Notes: generated by a model from the sequence alone, not told the origin. DNA of 64,000 nucleotides from Prionace glauca (GCA_037974335.1 CM075760.1:42970103-43034102); one strand, 5' to 3'; counted from the first letter of the stretch, positions 22,158 through 34,125 are shown. Made by a program: numbers and translations.

Positions 22158-23128
22158 AAGTTGCGCCAGAACTCCTTCAAGTCCGAGAATAAGCGGACAG
22201 TAAATGCGCTTTCCCAATTGGCATCTCATATTGTTCTGATTTGAAAATGTAAAAGATAATCGACCTGCAAAATCGCCAAGCTTACAATGCACTCCTGAGA
22301 ATCACCACTAACATCATTCACATTTTTTGTTGCAGCTCCTTCTAAGCATAACAAACGCATCTTACATCTTTCACCTTAACGACTTTTGTCCGAAACATTT
22401 TGACATGACCTTTTGAACTAATGTGAATCAGGTTTGTGTTGGAAAAAGATAAACGTGTTCACATCGGTGAGCTGAGTCACACACAGAGAGTGATAGAGGC
22501 CTCAGGAGATACAAGCACGCCTCAAAGACAAAACCAGCTGGAAATTTGTCAGAGGCAGGAACTGAAGCAGAATCGCCACAGGCACTAGAAACTGAAATTA
22601 TACCTTAGCTCGTCCAGCCGCGCTGACACATTCACATCACCATAACCATCGCCTTGTCCGCACTAATTAGAATATGGGAAATATGGTCAGAATTGGGCCT
22701 TTCGGCTCTTCGAGCATTTTCAGCTACCTAATAAAAAATGTCCACAGCTTTTAAACTGTTCGGTTTACCTTTGTATAACATCTTCATCCAAAGGGAAACA
22801 AATAAGATGAATATCCCTGGAGGATAATTATTTAGATTTGAAATGTTCACTCCGTTTTCTCCAGACTACTTCAGTTGATCCAGCACTTTTTGTTTTTAAT
22901 TTCAGATTTCCAGCATCCGCAGCATTTTCCTTTTATTATCAGATGAATAAATAACAACATATGTTCAGTTGGGACTAAGGTGACTTTATTTTTTCATGAT
23001 CTTATTAAATGGTGGAGGAGGCTGAATGAGATTTATGACTTTGTCTTACTCCATTTATTCAGTTTCCTGGCAGCACCAGATATGACGTCAATTGCTTCCT
23101 GTGGTAGCGGTGATGACAAGTTTATATC
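22158..23128. other. Stretch without recognised genes
   Basis: No exon recognised. At 22865-22940 the words gatccagcac and agatttccagcatccgcag belong to a short interspersed repeat seen again at 36.47, 60.64 and 61.05 kb. Confidence 0.45.
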
Positions 23129-23390
23129 ACATTCTCCTCGTGTCTGCGTGGGTTTTCTCCGGGTGCTCCGGTTTCCTCCCACAGTCCAAAGATGTGCGGG
23201 TTAGGTTCATTGGCTATGCTAAAATTGCCCCTTAGTGTCCTGGGATGTGTAGGTTAGAGGGATTAGCAGGTAAATGTGTAGGGATATGGGGATAGGGTCT
23301 GGGTGAGATTGTGTTCGGTGCAGACTCGATGGGCCGAAGGGCCTGTTTCTGCACTGTAGGGTTCTATGCTCTGTAGGGTTCTATACTACA
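23129..23390 (+). repeat. HE1-type SINE, 5'-truncated
   Basis: Starts in the core (ctcgtgtctgcgtgggtttt) and runs through gatgtgcgggttaggttcat to the tail gccgaagggcctgtttctgc. The same tail type occurs at 34.2-34.5, 44.05 and 48.85 kb, so it marks one subfamily. Confidence 0.85.
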
Positions 23391-23409
23391 TCCCTAGAGT
23401 GCAGACAAC

Positions 23410-24325
23410 AAGACACCTTGTTCGCGATGGAGAAGCTATGACATCTTCTTCGGAGACCTTCAGCATATCATTGATGAAGACGAATATCTCGCGGAGGCCA
23501 TCTCAATGACCCCACTCCTCGCCTTCAAATAACAAAGCAACCTCATACAGACCATTGTTCTTAGAAAACTAACCAGCCTTCAAGGGAACAGTGAACACCA
23601 CACCCCACACAAGCCTGCTGCTGCCACCTCTGCAAGACGCGTTGAATCATCGACGTGGATGCCAACATCACAGGTGAGAACAGAATGCACAAGATAGACG
23701 GTACATACACATGCAACTCGGCCAAAATTGTCTACTTCACGCGCTGCAGAAAAGGATGTCCTGAAGCATGGTACATCGCCGAGGCCATGCAGACGCTGCC
23801 ACAACAGATGAATCAACATCACTCGACAATCACCAGGCAAGAGTATTCCCTTCATGCTGGGGAACACATTAGCGGTCACAAGCATTCAGCCACTGATCTT
23901 CGGGTAAGCGTTCTCCAAGGCGGCCTTCAAGACGCACGACAACGCAGAATGGCTGAGCAGAAACTGATAGCCAAATTCCATACACATGAGAACCTTTCAA
24001 CCAGGACCTTGGGTTCATGTTACACGACGTCTAACCCCCACAATTTGGCCTGGGCTTGCAAAATCCTACTAACTGGCCTGGTTAGCGACAATTCACACCG
24101 CTTTGACATGTCATTATCCCCCTCTCCATCGCATTGTATGTACCTGTAAAGACTTGATTCCCTGTTAAGACTCGCATTCCAACCATTATTTTGCAATTGA
24201 GTCTGTGTTTAAATGTGCCCTGTTTTTAAACTCAATTCGCCTCATTAAGGAACAGTACTCCGAAAGCTCGTGCTACAAAGTAAACCTCCTGGACTTTAAC
24301 CTGATGTTGTGAGACGTCTTACTGT
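23410..24325 (+). mobile_element. Penelope-like element remnant with GIY-YIG domain
   Basis: The + strand encodes a PLE C-terminal region: TPLLAFK and the NLIQTIVLRKLTSLQG motif near 23500-23590, then at 23655-24000 the Cys-rich lead-in and IDGTYTCNSAKIVYFTRC, the YIAEAMQTL segment (family YIGET), HSATDLRVSVLQGGLQDARQ and the final EQKLIAKFHTHE. This order is that of the GIY-YIG nuclease of Penelope-like retroelements. The element ends with the short end repeat at 24240-24325. It is an old, broken copy lacking the RT domain. Confidence 0.75.
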
Positions 24326-24847
24326 GAGAGAGATAAACGATGGTTTTACTGAATGGCAGAACCGGCCCTAATGAAGGAGCAAATGGTGTATTGCAACTCC
24401 TCTTCCCTATTCTCTGAAGTTCTTCTGTACAGCTCATTGTTCTGAGATCAGATTCAAATGGTTCCTGCTCCTCTCTCTGACGTCCTCTCTCTGACGTCAT
24501 GAATTGGAGGCTGAAGATACTCGGAGCTGATTGGATGAAATGTAAGACAAAGGAGCTGTGAGCTGGACAAGAATGAACCTGTCATCATCGGGCAGAATAT
24601 TACTCAACATCTTCTGAACTCTGAACTAAAACAATTGAGTTTTAAATCATTGAGTTCCCCGAGACATTTGCTGGAGGAACGCTTTTAAATTTGGAATTAC
24701 AAGATAAGCTGATCCATCAGTTTGAACGGAACGAATGTGTTCTTGTACTAAGTGGCATGGGTTCTCATTCTGACCATGCCAACCTGCAGCAACGCAGTGG
24801 AGTTGAGTATTGTGATCAGGCCGACTAGCGGCGATATGCTGTCATTT

Positions 24848-24900
24848 ATTTCTGGAGTGTAGTGCTTGTAAAGGACCCTGATCCCAAACTGGGCAGAAGA
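24848..24900 (+). pseudogene. tRNA-Val-like remnant without an anticodon arm
   Basis: tctggagtgtagtg and the B-box-like gatcccaaactgggcagaa match the ends of the tRNA-Val at 25644. The middle is missing. The flanks (for example tctgaccatgccaacctgca before it and atttcagtttgttgctgg after it) match those of the real gene. Confidence 0.65.
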
Positions 24901-25231
24901 ATGCATTAAGGTTTTTCATTTCGGCTGAGAAGAATCTGCATGATTTCAGTTTGTTGCTGGCCATTATCCGAATCCCGATTCATATTATCTTTGCTTGACG
25001 TCGGCCTCAAATGCTTCCTGTAAAATAAATATTGAATATTTTGACGCACTGGCAGGCAAGAAACGTTGCTATTTTGACAACGTGCGCATATTAGCATTTC
25101 GTTCAGTCTACAACAAACTTTAATGGGTTAATGGGTGCAGGCTAACATAGTTAATCACCACTTGAAACATGTCTCGTAGTATTGTGTGCTCAAAAATACA
25201 GGTACAGGTGATATTGCAATACAGGTAACAG

Positions 25232-25306
25232 CTTTTCCTTTAGTGTAGTGGTTGTCACGTTCATCTCACAAGCATAAAGATCTGGGGTCCGAAACCGGGC
25301 AGAAGC
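25232..25306 (+). pseudogene. tRNA-Val-like pseudogene (anticodon CAC)
   Basis: tagtgtagtggttgtcacg and the ccgaaaccgggcagaagc end match tRNA-Val, but the acceptor and T stems no longer pair. The DNA after it belongs to the same duplicated block as the copies at 24.8 and 25.6 kb. Confidence 0.7.
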
Positions 25307-25643
25307 ATTGTTGGGTCGTTCTCATTAAGCATGAGCGAAGTGTACATGATGTAAGTTCATTGCTAAACCTCATGCGAATTCAGTGTCGCGGGTACGTTAT
25401 TCGAAGGAAGATGAGAATCATGGGATAAAAAATGGGTAGAAATCATTGCTCCCTTAGATATTTGCGACACGAATACTTTTAAATATTGATGTTCGGGTTA
25501 GGTCGTACAATCAGATTGAAAGTAACGGTTGTCTTCCTGAGTTAAGTGACATGGGCTCTCAGTCTGACCATCGGAACCAACAGCAACACAGCGTAGTTGA
25601 ACATTGCAGACAGGCAGGCTTGCTCCAACTACCCCGTCATCCT

Positions 25644-25716
25644 GTTTTTGTAGTGTAATGGTTATCACGTTCGCCTAACACGCGACTGGTCCCCGGTTCG
25701 AAACCGAGCAGAAACG
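25644..25716 (+). tRNA. tRNA-Val (anticodon AAC)
   Basis: 73 nt. The acceptor GTTTTTG pairs with CAGAAAC (one G-T), the A box is TAGTGTAATGG, the anticodon loop is CCTAACA, and the B box is GGTTCGAAACC. TTTTT follows ten bases downstream. The gene sits in a duplicated block shared with 56.45-57.06 kb. Confidence 0.9.
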
Positions 25717-26299
25717 TTCGTTAAGCTTTTTCATGTCTTAGGACCGACTGACCCATGTTCAACTGCTGTTCACATGGAACCCTTCTCCACTTCGGCCTTC
25801 AAAGTTCTTGTCTGAATATTTGCCACTTGTTAATGGAAAACTGCTTATTTACAGTTTGTTGCTCAACACTTTTGCGAACCTTTATGTTAAAGGCATATTA
25901 TCATTGCTCTGACTTCATCCTCAAATGCTTTCTCTGAAATAAGAAACGCTTTTCTTTGACGCACTGACAAGGAAGTTCGATTTTGACAGCGGGCAGATAT
26001 TCGCATCTCGATCAGTCTACACAGAATTCAATGGGTTTATAGTTGGAGACTAATATGGTTAATCACCATCTGAAATACCTGATAGTAGTGAGTGCTCAAA
26101 AAGACAGACATAAGTGATAATATAAGTGAACTAAAGGAAATGGCACACATTTCACAGATTTTTTAAATCGTTCTTCATCACGAAGAAAAAGGAAAAGCAG
26201 ATGACAGATGAGGGAATCGAGACTCACTGCGGATCTTCTGCACTTTCCTGTAAATGGTGGAAGTTATACACCTGAATGTCTCACTTCCATAATAAACGA

Positions 26300-26350
26300 G
26301 GGTCAAGTGTCAACATACCAACATACATACCAACATACATTCAACATACC
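26300..26350. repeat. ACATACC-rich microsatellite
   Basis: Imperfect tandem aacatacataccaacatac units immediately before the CR1 element. Confidence 0.7.
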
Positions 26351-26709
26351 AATATATATAAAGTGAGTGTGGGTTGAATTCGTGCGGAATATTTTTGGGT
26401 TTTGGATATGCTCCTCATTGTTCCTGAGGAGCAGTATCGAGAGGCAGCGATTTTTGGGCGTGAGAGGAGGCAGCAAACAGGTACAGTTTTCTGTTTTTAT
26501 TGTTTAACATTTTATTTATAGTTTTAAAGTTGCGAGTTTCGGCGGTTTTTTTTTAATTAGTTAGAAACAGGAAGTCGTCACTAAGACGCTTGCTGGTAGT
26601 TGTAGGTTTTTTTTTCTCGGGGCCCCGAACCCTATAAATTAGTGTAGAGAGGATCTTCTACACTGGTAGAGAATACCACCCTCCCACCTCCTCTAACCTA
26701 ATTATAAGT

Positions 26710-27682
26710 GTGGGGGAAGTTTTTTTTTATTTTAGTTTTATTTTTCTGCTGGTAATTGCTTCAGGGATGGCAGTTCAGGCAGTAAGCCGCATCTCCTGTG
26801 GGATGTATGTGGTGAGGGAATCTAATAGTGTTTCAGGTGATTTTACTTGTAGGAAGTGTGTTAGATTGCAGCTTCTGGAGGAGTGTGTAAAGGAGCTGGA
26901 GATGGAGTTAGAGGAACTCCGCATAATTCGGGAGGCGGAGGCGGACATCGATAGGAGTTATAAGGAGATAGTCACTCCTAGAAATGAGTCTTGGGTCACA
27001 GCCAGGAAGAGGGGAAAGAAGCAATCGGGGGTACAATCCCCTGGGGCTGTTCCCCTCCAAAATAGGTTTTCGGTCCTGGAGGCTACAGTTGAGGAGGAAT
27101 CAACTGGGGATAGCCAAAGGGAGCAGGCTGCTGGGGGTGAGCCTAATGTGAAAGCTCAGGAGGTTAAGGGTTGTAAAAGACTGGGCCTCGTGATTGGGGA
27201 CTCCACAGTTAAAGGGACAGATAAGAGAGTTGGAAGTAAAGGTAGGGTTGGTGTGTTGCCTACCAGGGGCTGGGGTCCGGGATGTATCAGAAAGGGTATT
27301 CAGGACTCTTAAGGGAGAGGGAGATCAACCACAAGTTATAGTTCATGTGGGGACACATGACATAGGGAGGTTAAGGGAAGGGGATATTAAGCAGAGATTT
27401 ATGGAGTTGGGGTGGAAGCTAAAGGCCAAGTCTGATAGAGTAGTTATCTCCGGACTCTTGCCTGTGCCACGGGATAGTTTAGAGAGGAATAGAGAGAGGG
27501 AAAGTTTGAACTCGTGGCTGAGGGGTTGGTGCAGGAGGGAGGGGTTCAGGTACTTGAGCAATTGGGGCTCATTCTGGGGAAGGTGGGACCTCTATAAAAG
27601 GGATGGTCTACACCAGAATCAGAGGGGGACCAATATCCTGGGGGGTAAATTTGCTAAGGCTATCCAGTTAGGTTTAAACTGA
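26710..27682 (+). CDS. CR1 LINE ORF1 (Cys pair plus esterase-like domain), frameshifted
   Basis: The N-terminal frame (26710-27312) has CRKCVRLQLLEECVKELE, a short Cys motif leading into a coiled coil (glutamate/leucine-rich, residues 45-85), then a basic linker. LGLVIGDSTVKGTD opens the SGNH/GDSL-type esterase domain. It continues in another frame (27194-27682) with VHVGTHDIGRL, VVISGLLPVPRDS, the RNRERESLNSWLRGWC segment and RDGLHQNQRGTNILG, which carries the catalytic Asp-x-x-His. CR1 ORF1 proteins are known to bear such esterase domains. One frameshift separates the halves. Confidence 0.8.
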
Positions 27683-27773
27683 TTCGGAGGGGCGGGGTGG
27701 GATCCTGAGTAGAGGGGTTGAAAGTGAGGGGGGCATAGATGGGGACTGCAATGCAGAGCATCGCAGGGGTGGG

Positions 27774-30441
27774 GTGGAGCAGGGTTTGAAATGTGTATAC
27801 TTTAATGCGAGGACTATTCGCAATAAAGTGGATGAACTTGCAGCGTGGATCAGTACCTGGGACTTCGATGTTGTGGCCATTTCAGAGACGTGGATAGAGC
27901 AGGCGCACGAATGGTTGTTGCAGGTCCCGGGGTTCAAATGTTTTAGTCGGAGTAGAGAAGCAGGTAGGAGGGGGGAGGGGTAGCATTATTGGTCAGGGAT
28001 TGTATCACAGTGTCAGAGAGGAAGTTTGATGAGGACTTGTCTGTTGAGGTAGTATGGAAATAGGAGAGGAGAGGTCACCCTGTCGGGAGCCTTTTATAGA
28101 CCTCCTAAAAGTTCTAGAGAGGTTGAGGAAAGGATTGCGGAGATGGTCCTGGTTAGGAGTGAAAGTAATAGGGTAATTGTTATGGGGGATTTTAACTTTA
28201 CTAATATTGACTGGAATTGTTATAGCTCTAGCTCGTTAGAGGGGTCAGTTTTTGTACAATGCGTGCAGGAAGGTTTTTTTAACTCAGTACGTAGGTAGTC
28301 CAACTAGAGGTGAGGCTATATTGGATTTCGTGCTGGGAAATGAGCCAGACCAGGTGCTAGACTTGGAAGTTGGTGTGCATTTTGGTGATAGTGACCACAA
28401 TTCGATTATGTTCACCTTAGTGATGGAAAGGGATAGGCATGAACCTCGGGTCAGTAGTTTTAGCTGGGGCAAGGGTAATTATGAGGCTATTAAAAGAGAA
28501 TTAGGAAGCATAGGTTGGACTAGGAGATTACAGGGACTGGGAACGTCTGAAATGTGGAGTTTTTTCAAGGAGCAGCTACTGCGAGTCCGTGATAGGTATG
28601 TCCCTGTCAGGCAAGGAGTAATTGGTAGGGCTAGGGAACCGTGGTGCACCAAAAAAGTTTTCTCGTTGGTTAAGAGGAAAAAGGAGGCTTATGTTCGGAT
28701 GAGACATGAGGGCTCGGGTAGTGCACTAGAAAACTTTAGATTGGCTAGGAGGGAGTTGAAGAGTGAGCTAAGAAGGGCTAAAAGAGCACATGAGAAGACT
28801 TTGGCTGATAGGGTTAAGGAGAATCCTAAGGCGTTCTATAAGGATGTCAAGAACAGAAGGTTGGTTAGGGCAAGTTTAGGGCCAGTTATAGACAGCAGAG
28901 GGAAGTTATGTGTGGAACCGGAGGAGATTGGAGAGGCATTGAAACAATATTTCTCTTCGGTGTTCACGCAGAGGGACATGGATATAGCTGAGGAGGACAC
29001 TAGATTGCAGGAGAGTAGAATTGACAGTGTTGCAGTTGATAAGGAGGATGTGCTAGATATTCTGGAGGGTCTGAAAATAGATAAGTCCCCTGGTCCGGAT
29101 GGGATTTACCCCAGGATTCTCTGGGAGGCAAGAGAAGTGATTGCAGAGCCTCTGGCTCTGATCTTCAGGTCGTCGTTGGCCTCTGGTATAGCACCGGAAG
29201 ATTGGAGGTTAGCGAATGTTGTCCCATTGTTTAAGAAGGGGAACAGAGACTTCCCCGGGAATTATAGACCGGTGAGTCTCATTTCTGTTGTGGGCAAGGT
29301 TTTAGAAAAAATTATTCGGGATAGGATTTATAGTTATTTGGAGAGTAATGAATTGATTGGAGATAGTCAGCATGGTTTTGTGGCGGGTAGGTCGTGCCTT
29401 ACTAACCTTATTGAGTTTTTTGAGAAAGTGACCAAAGAGGTGGATGGAGGTAAGGCAGTGGACGTGATGTATATGGATTTTAGTAAGGCGTTTGATAAGG
29501 TTCACCATGGTAGGCTTCTACAGAAAATGCAGATGTATGGGATTGGGGGTGATCTAGGGAATTGGATCAGGAATTGGCTAGCGGATAGGAGACAGAGGGT
29601 GGTGGTTGATGGTAAATATTCATCATGGAGTTCGGTTACAAGTGGTGTGCCTCAGGGATCTGTTTTGGGGCCATTGCTGTTTGTAATTTTTATTAATGAT
29701 CTGGATGAGGGTATAGTTGGGTGGATTAGTAAATTTGCTGATGACACCAAAGTCGGAGGTGTGGTAGATAGTGATGAAGGGTGTCATAGTTTGCAGGAAG
29801 ACTTAGACAGGTTGCAGAGCTGGGCCGAGAGGTGGCGGATGGAGTTTAATGCGGAGAAGTATGAGGTAATTCACTTTGGTAGGAATAACAGATGTGTCGA
29901 GTATAGGGCTAATGGGAGGACTTTGAATAGTGTGGATGAGCAGAGTGATCTAGGTGTATGTGTACATAGATCCCTGAAAGTTGGGAGTCAAGTAGATAAG
30001 GTTGTTAAGAAGGCATACGGTGTCTTGGCGTTTATTTGTAGGGGGATTGAATTTAGGAGTCGCAGCGTCATGTTGCAACTGTACACAACCCTGGTGCGGC
30101 CGCACTTGGAGTACTGTGTGCAGTTCTGGTCCCCACATTACAGGAAGGATGTGGAGGCTTTGGAGAAGGTGCAGAGGAGGTTTACCAGGATGTTGCCTGG
30201 TATGGAGGGGAGGTCCTATGAGGAGAGGCTGAGGGATTTCGGGATTTTTTCGCTGTTAAGGAGGAGGCTGCGAGGGGATCTTATTGAAACATATAAGATG
30301 ATTAGAGGTTTAGATAGGGTGGATTGTAATAGCCTTTTTCCTCTGATGGAGAAATCTAGCACGAGTGGGCATGGTTTTAAATTAAGGGGTGGTAGTAAAG
30401 GACGGATGTCAGGGGTAGGTTCTTTACCCAGAGGGTGGTGA
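27774..30441 (+). CDS. CR1 LINE ORF2 (endonuclease and reverse transcriptase), broken
   Basis: Endonuclease start: LKCVYFNARTIRNKVDELA and VAISETWIEQAHEW (27774-27983). The middle is frameshifted, including MGDFNFTNIDWN near 28185-28220. From 28252 a long frame runs to 30441: endonuclease end FGDSDHNSIMF, linker, then RT with KSPGPDGIYPRIL, the [19 protein letters not shown] block, MDFSKAFDKVHH, SGVPQGSVLGPLLF, the FADD active site at 29734-29745, and RPHLEYCVQFWSP. The C-terminal end is shifted after about 30395. It resembles CR1 RTs closely. Confidence 0.9.
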
Positions 30442-30644
30442 GGGATTGGAATGTCCTGTCTGCTGCAGTTGTAAATGCGCCTAGTTTGGGGGCTTTTAAG
30501 AGATCCGTGGATAGGCTTATGGACAAAAAGGGATTGGTTTAGGTTAGTGGGTCATTGTTTTTGTAACTGGTCAGCGCAACATCGTGGGCCGAAGGGCCTG
30601 TTCTGCGCTGTAATGTTCTCTGTTCTATGTTCTATGCGTGTGCT

Positions 30645-31070
30645 GGCAAGATGCAACTTATCGGTTATCCTTGTTTACCCTATAAAACTAAATATCTTGC
30701 TGGGGCATTGTATCAAATATTTAATAAGAGCCATGTGTCCATCGGGTTGAAGTCTCCCTTTTGGGATTTTGTTTTGAAATAAGTGAGGAAACACCAGCGA
30801 GAACAACATCCCGGGAATTAATTAACATGCCTTGTATTTTCATCCAATCAAACTTGCTCCCCCCTCTTTCCTTTCATATGCAAATTCATTTCAGAGGCGG
30901 CTCTTGGATGCTGCTGATTTGTTTAAACCGGCACATTCGATTTCTCACTGGCAAATATTACTGCGACCTTCTCAGTATAAGATACAAGACACTCCATCGG
31001 CTTTCCTGCAAAGCAGAGAATCTTGGTAGTCAAATCAAATTGGAGAGGTATATTGTGACTGGGATTGCTT
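30645..31070 (+). other. Region upstream of a TCR V segment
   Basis: Probable promoter area of the V segment that follows. No octamer or clear TATA motif identified. The sequence atgcaaattcat at 30877-30888 contains the octamer word ATGCAAAT, about 190 bases before the leader, a suggestive V-promoter element. Confidence 0.4.
30877..30884 (+). promoter_or_regulatory. Octamer word ATGCAAAT upstream of the V segment
   Basis: The exact octamer lies 193 bases before the leader ATG at 31077. Ig and some TCR V promoters carry an octamer. The word is short enough to occur by chance. Confidence 0.4.
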
Positions 31071-31076
31071 GATATC

Positions 31077-31125
31077 ATGCATTTCAAATTCTTCTTTTCA
31101 ATTACCCTCACCTACTTAGCATTCG
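31077..31125 (+). CDS. TCR V segment leader exon
   Basis: ATG at 31077 opens MHFKFFFSITLTYLAF, a hydrophobic signal peptide, and ends in phase 1 at the donor G|GTAAGT. The short leader exon with a phase-1 donor and a roughly 100-base intron is standard for Ig/TCR V genes. Confidence 0.85.
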
Positions 31126-31227
31126 GTAAGTGTCCACGGGCTGTTCTGCTACAAACGTTTGAACAAAAGTATTCGTTCTTAATAATTCACCATTAACTTG
31201 AAGCTGTTCTTTCAATCTATTAACTAG

Positions 31228-31541
31228 GTACCAGCCAAGATTCTGTGTCCCAAGATTCGTCATCAGTCATTCTGAAAATGGGACAGACTTTCCGAACTGA
31301 ATGTAACTATTCGACAACAGCAAGCTGGTATGATCTGTACTGGTACCGGAAGTATCCAGGCGAAGCCCCGGAGATGATTGTGTGGAGAAGTGTCAGTGGC
31401 AGTTCGGGAAAAGCCAAAAATATCGGAAATCGGTTCACCTCTGAACTAAACAAATTCACAAAATTATCAACTTTAACAGTCACTGTTCTACAGCTGAGTG
31501 ACACTGCACTGTACATTTGTGGATTCGCAAGATCAGTTTGA
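31228..31541 (+). CDS. TCR alpha/delta-like V segment
   Basis: The exon follows the acceptor attaactag in phase 1. It shows the V-domain landmarks: Cys in FRTECNYS, LYWYRKYPGEAPEMIVW (the Trp and Tyr-Pro-Gly of TCR V regions), a framework 3 RFTSELNKFTKLSTLTV, and LSDTALYICGFARSV with the second Cys. The coding end meets a heptamer at once. The last germline codon is TGA, which rearrangement could trim. TCR alpha/delta is favoured over Ig by the framework and by the 23-bp signal; VH also uses a 23-bp signal, so the call is not absolute. No J or C exon is in the window. Confidence 0.85.
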
Positions 31542-31580
31542 CACAGTGATAGAACTCAATGATTCTCTCATACAAAAACT
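31542..31580 (+). promoter_or_regulatory. Recombination signal sequence, 23-bp spacer
   Basis: Heptamer CACAGTG (31542-31548), spacer of exactly 23 bases, nonamer ACAAAAACT (31572-31580). All TCR V segments carry 23-bp signals, for joining to 12-bp D or J signals by RAG1/RAG2. Confidence 0.92.
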
Positions 31581-32835
31581 GACTGCGGCCTGTTTTGGCA
31601 CCCGATGAGTTTCATTGTGGTTAGAAGGAGGTTGCAAACTTCCACTTCCTTTGAACTGAATCACACTAGTACTCTTCTTAGGAAATGTCTCATTAACTGC
31701 GTTACTAATAAAGCTCTTTGAGACATCTATCGATTTCGCTACGGATTCTGCATTTCCCTCCCAAAATTGGAACAAATTTGTTCCTTTAGAATATATTAAT
31801 CGATTTCGATTGGTACTATTCAATCTGTTTCGACTACTCTTCCGAGCAAATCATTTCAAGTACATTAAAAAGAGCCATCTCCAGTCTCACTCTTTTTTCA
31901 ATCAGATTACAACAGTGACATCCTAATTAAACGTTTTGTCCCAATTGAAGCATGTGTTTCTCATCTGCACAGTCTACACCCCTTATGATTTTCATCAGTT
32001 CTGCTGAATTTCCTCTCAATCCTCTTTTGCTCAAATGAAAATAATCTTAGCACATCTAGTCATTGCCTATGTTTGATGTCCAACATCTATGATTCCATAC
32101 CAGTAAATCTACTTCACATAACCCTAACGCCGTCTCTAAATTCTGAGGCAGCAAAGTCGATAATCGAGCTGGATTTTAGCATTTACTGCTTCCTTCATCA
32201 TTGGTTTGTGAGCATTCTGGAAAGGAATTGTAGATATGCATTTTTAATTTTTATCCATTGTACATATAATTTATATATATTCCATCCTGAACAAATAGCG
32301 ATATAGATAGCAAAACATTTCTTAATGACAAGGATAGTTCCATGAGTAAATGACACCTTAGACGGCCGGTCAGGGTACAATGACTCTATGACTCTGTGAT
32401 GTCTCTATTAATGGGAAATAGCGTCAGCAAATGACCAACACCATCGAGAAAACAAGTTGAAATTTATGATGCCCACTGTGTTCAGTTACAGGCTGATCAC
32501 GCACCCCTTCAGCCAACTAAGAATTAGCCTCACTTAGGCCAATCAAATTGCAGTAACTTCATTGATCACGCCGTGGGTTGTTTTTTGGAATGAATGCGGT
32601 AGCAGAAGCTTTCATTGAGCAAGTTGCACAACAAATGACTCCTGTCCAGAGGGAAGCAGGGTTACAAGGAGAGAAGGAAGTGATCGAGTGTCTACGTGTA
32701 CCCAAGACTGAATGGAAAGCAAAAGTGTGCCAGTTAAACTCAGCCTCATCTTTTATAGATATCTAAAACTTATTAAAGCTTTCCTGAGTTCCTTCGCCAA
32801 TCTATCTCCTGTTGCTCAAAGGGTAAAAATCTCAA
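31581..32835. other. Stretch between V segment and LINE
   Basis: A/T-rich DNA without recognised exon, RNA or repeat. Confidence 0.4.
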
Positions 32836-32839
32836 ATTT

Positions 32840-34125
32840 TGATTTGATTTAATGTTGTTATACGTATTAACATACAATGAAAAGCATTGTTTCTTGCGCT
32901 ATACAGACAAAACATACCGTTCATAGAGAAGGAAATGAGACAGTGCAGAATGTAGTGTTACAGTCATAGCGAACTTGTCGAGAAAGATCAACATATTGCA
33001 GGGTGTGTCCATTCAAAAGTCTGACAGCAGCAGAGAAGAAGCTGTTCCTTGGCAGGTTGGTACCTGACCTCAGACTTTTGTATCTTCTTCCTGAAGGATG
33101 AACGTGGAAGGGAGAATGTTCGGGGTGCGTGAGGTCCATAATGATGCTGGCTGCTTTGCCGAGGCAGTGGGAAATGCAGTCAGAGCCAATGGAGGGGAGG
33201 CTGGTTTGCCTGATGGATTGGGCTACATTCAAATCCTTTTGCAGTTCCTTTTGTTTTGTTGGGCAGAGCAGGAGTCATACCAAGTTGTGATACAACAAGA
33301 AAGAATGTTTTCTATGGTGCATCTGTAAAAGTTGGTGAGAGTCGTAGCTGACATGCCAAATTTTCTTATTCTTCTGAGAAAGTCGAGGCTTCGGTGGGCT
33401 TTCTTAACTATAGTGTCGGCATGGGGGTGTGGTGGTGGGGGGGGGAGGGGTGGGGAACTAGCACAGGTTGTTGGTGATCTGGACACTTAAAAGCTTGAAG
33501 ATCTCGACACTTCCTACATTCCCATTGATGTTGACAGTGGCATGATCTTTACACTTTCTGAAGTCGATGACAATCTCGTTCGTTTTGTTGACATTGAGGG
33601 AGAGATTATTGTTGCTGCACCAGTTCACCAGATTCTCTATCTCATTCCTGTACTCTGTCTCGTCATTGTTTGAGATCCGTCCCATTACGGTGGTGTCATC
33701 AGCAAACTTAAAAATCATGTTGGAGGGGAATTTGGCCACACAGGTGTACAAAGAGCGGCTGAGGACACTGCCTTGTGGGGCAGTGGAGTTGCAGATGATT
33801 GTGGAAGAGGCGTTGTTGCCGATCGTTACTGTTTATGGTCTGTGAGTTAGGAAGTTCAGGATCCAGCCGCAAAGGGAGATCCCGAGGCCCAGGACATGGA
33901 GTTTGGAGATGAGTTTGGTGGGAATAATAGTGTTGAAGGCTGTGTTGTAGTCAATGAATAGGAGTCTGAGATAGGTGAATGTGTTATCTAGGTGTTCCAG
34001 GGTTAAGCACAGGGGCAGGGAATGCTGTCTGCTGTGGACCTGTTGTGGCAGTATGCATTCTGCAGTGGATCCAGGCTGGAATTGATTCGTGCCGTGACTA
34101 ACTTTTCGAAACACTTCATAAGATG
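32840..34125 (-). mobile_element. L2/Rex-like LINE, 5'-truncated
   Basis: The - strand encodes a reverse transcriptase different from CR1: [20 protein letters not shown] near 33960, FADDTTVMGRISNNDETEYR near 33700, LSLNVNKTNEIVIDFRK near 33590, then KKAHRSLDFLRRIRKFG and LTNFYRCTIENILSCCIT near 33300-33400. The 3' part (32840-33230) carries a typical tail. Several stops and shifts interrupt it. The FYRCTIE-ILSCCITTW block is characteristic of fish L2/Rex-type LINEs; the exact clade needs a tree. Confidence 0.8.

Larger units (their letters stand above)
26380..30640 (+). mobile_element. Near full-length CR1-type LINE
   Basis: About 4.3 kb with a G/T-rich 5' untranslated region (26380-26709), ORF1 (26710-27682, one frameshift near 27.2-27.3 kb), ORF2 (about 27750-30450) and a 3' end finishing in ttctatgttctatg near 30637. 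The order and motifs are those of the CR1 clade: esterase ORF1, apurinic-type endonuclease, RT and C-terminal domain. Breaks in the endonuclease (27984-28250) and near the ORF2 end make it non-autonomous, but the 729-residue RT frame is open, so it is young. The exact 5' base is uncertain by about 60 bases. Confidence 0.9.
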
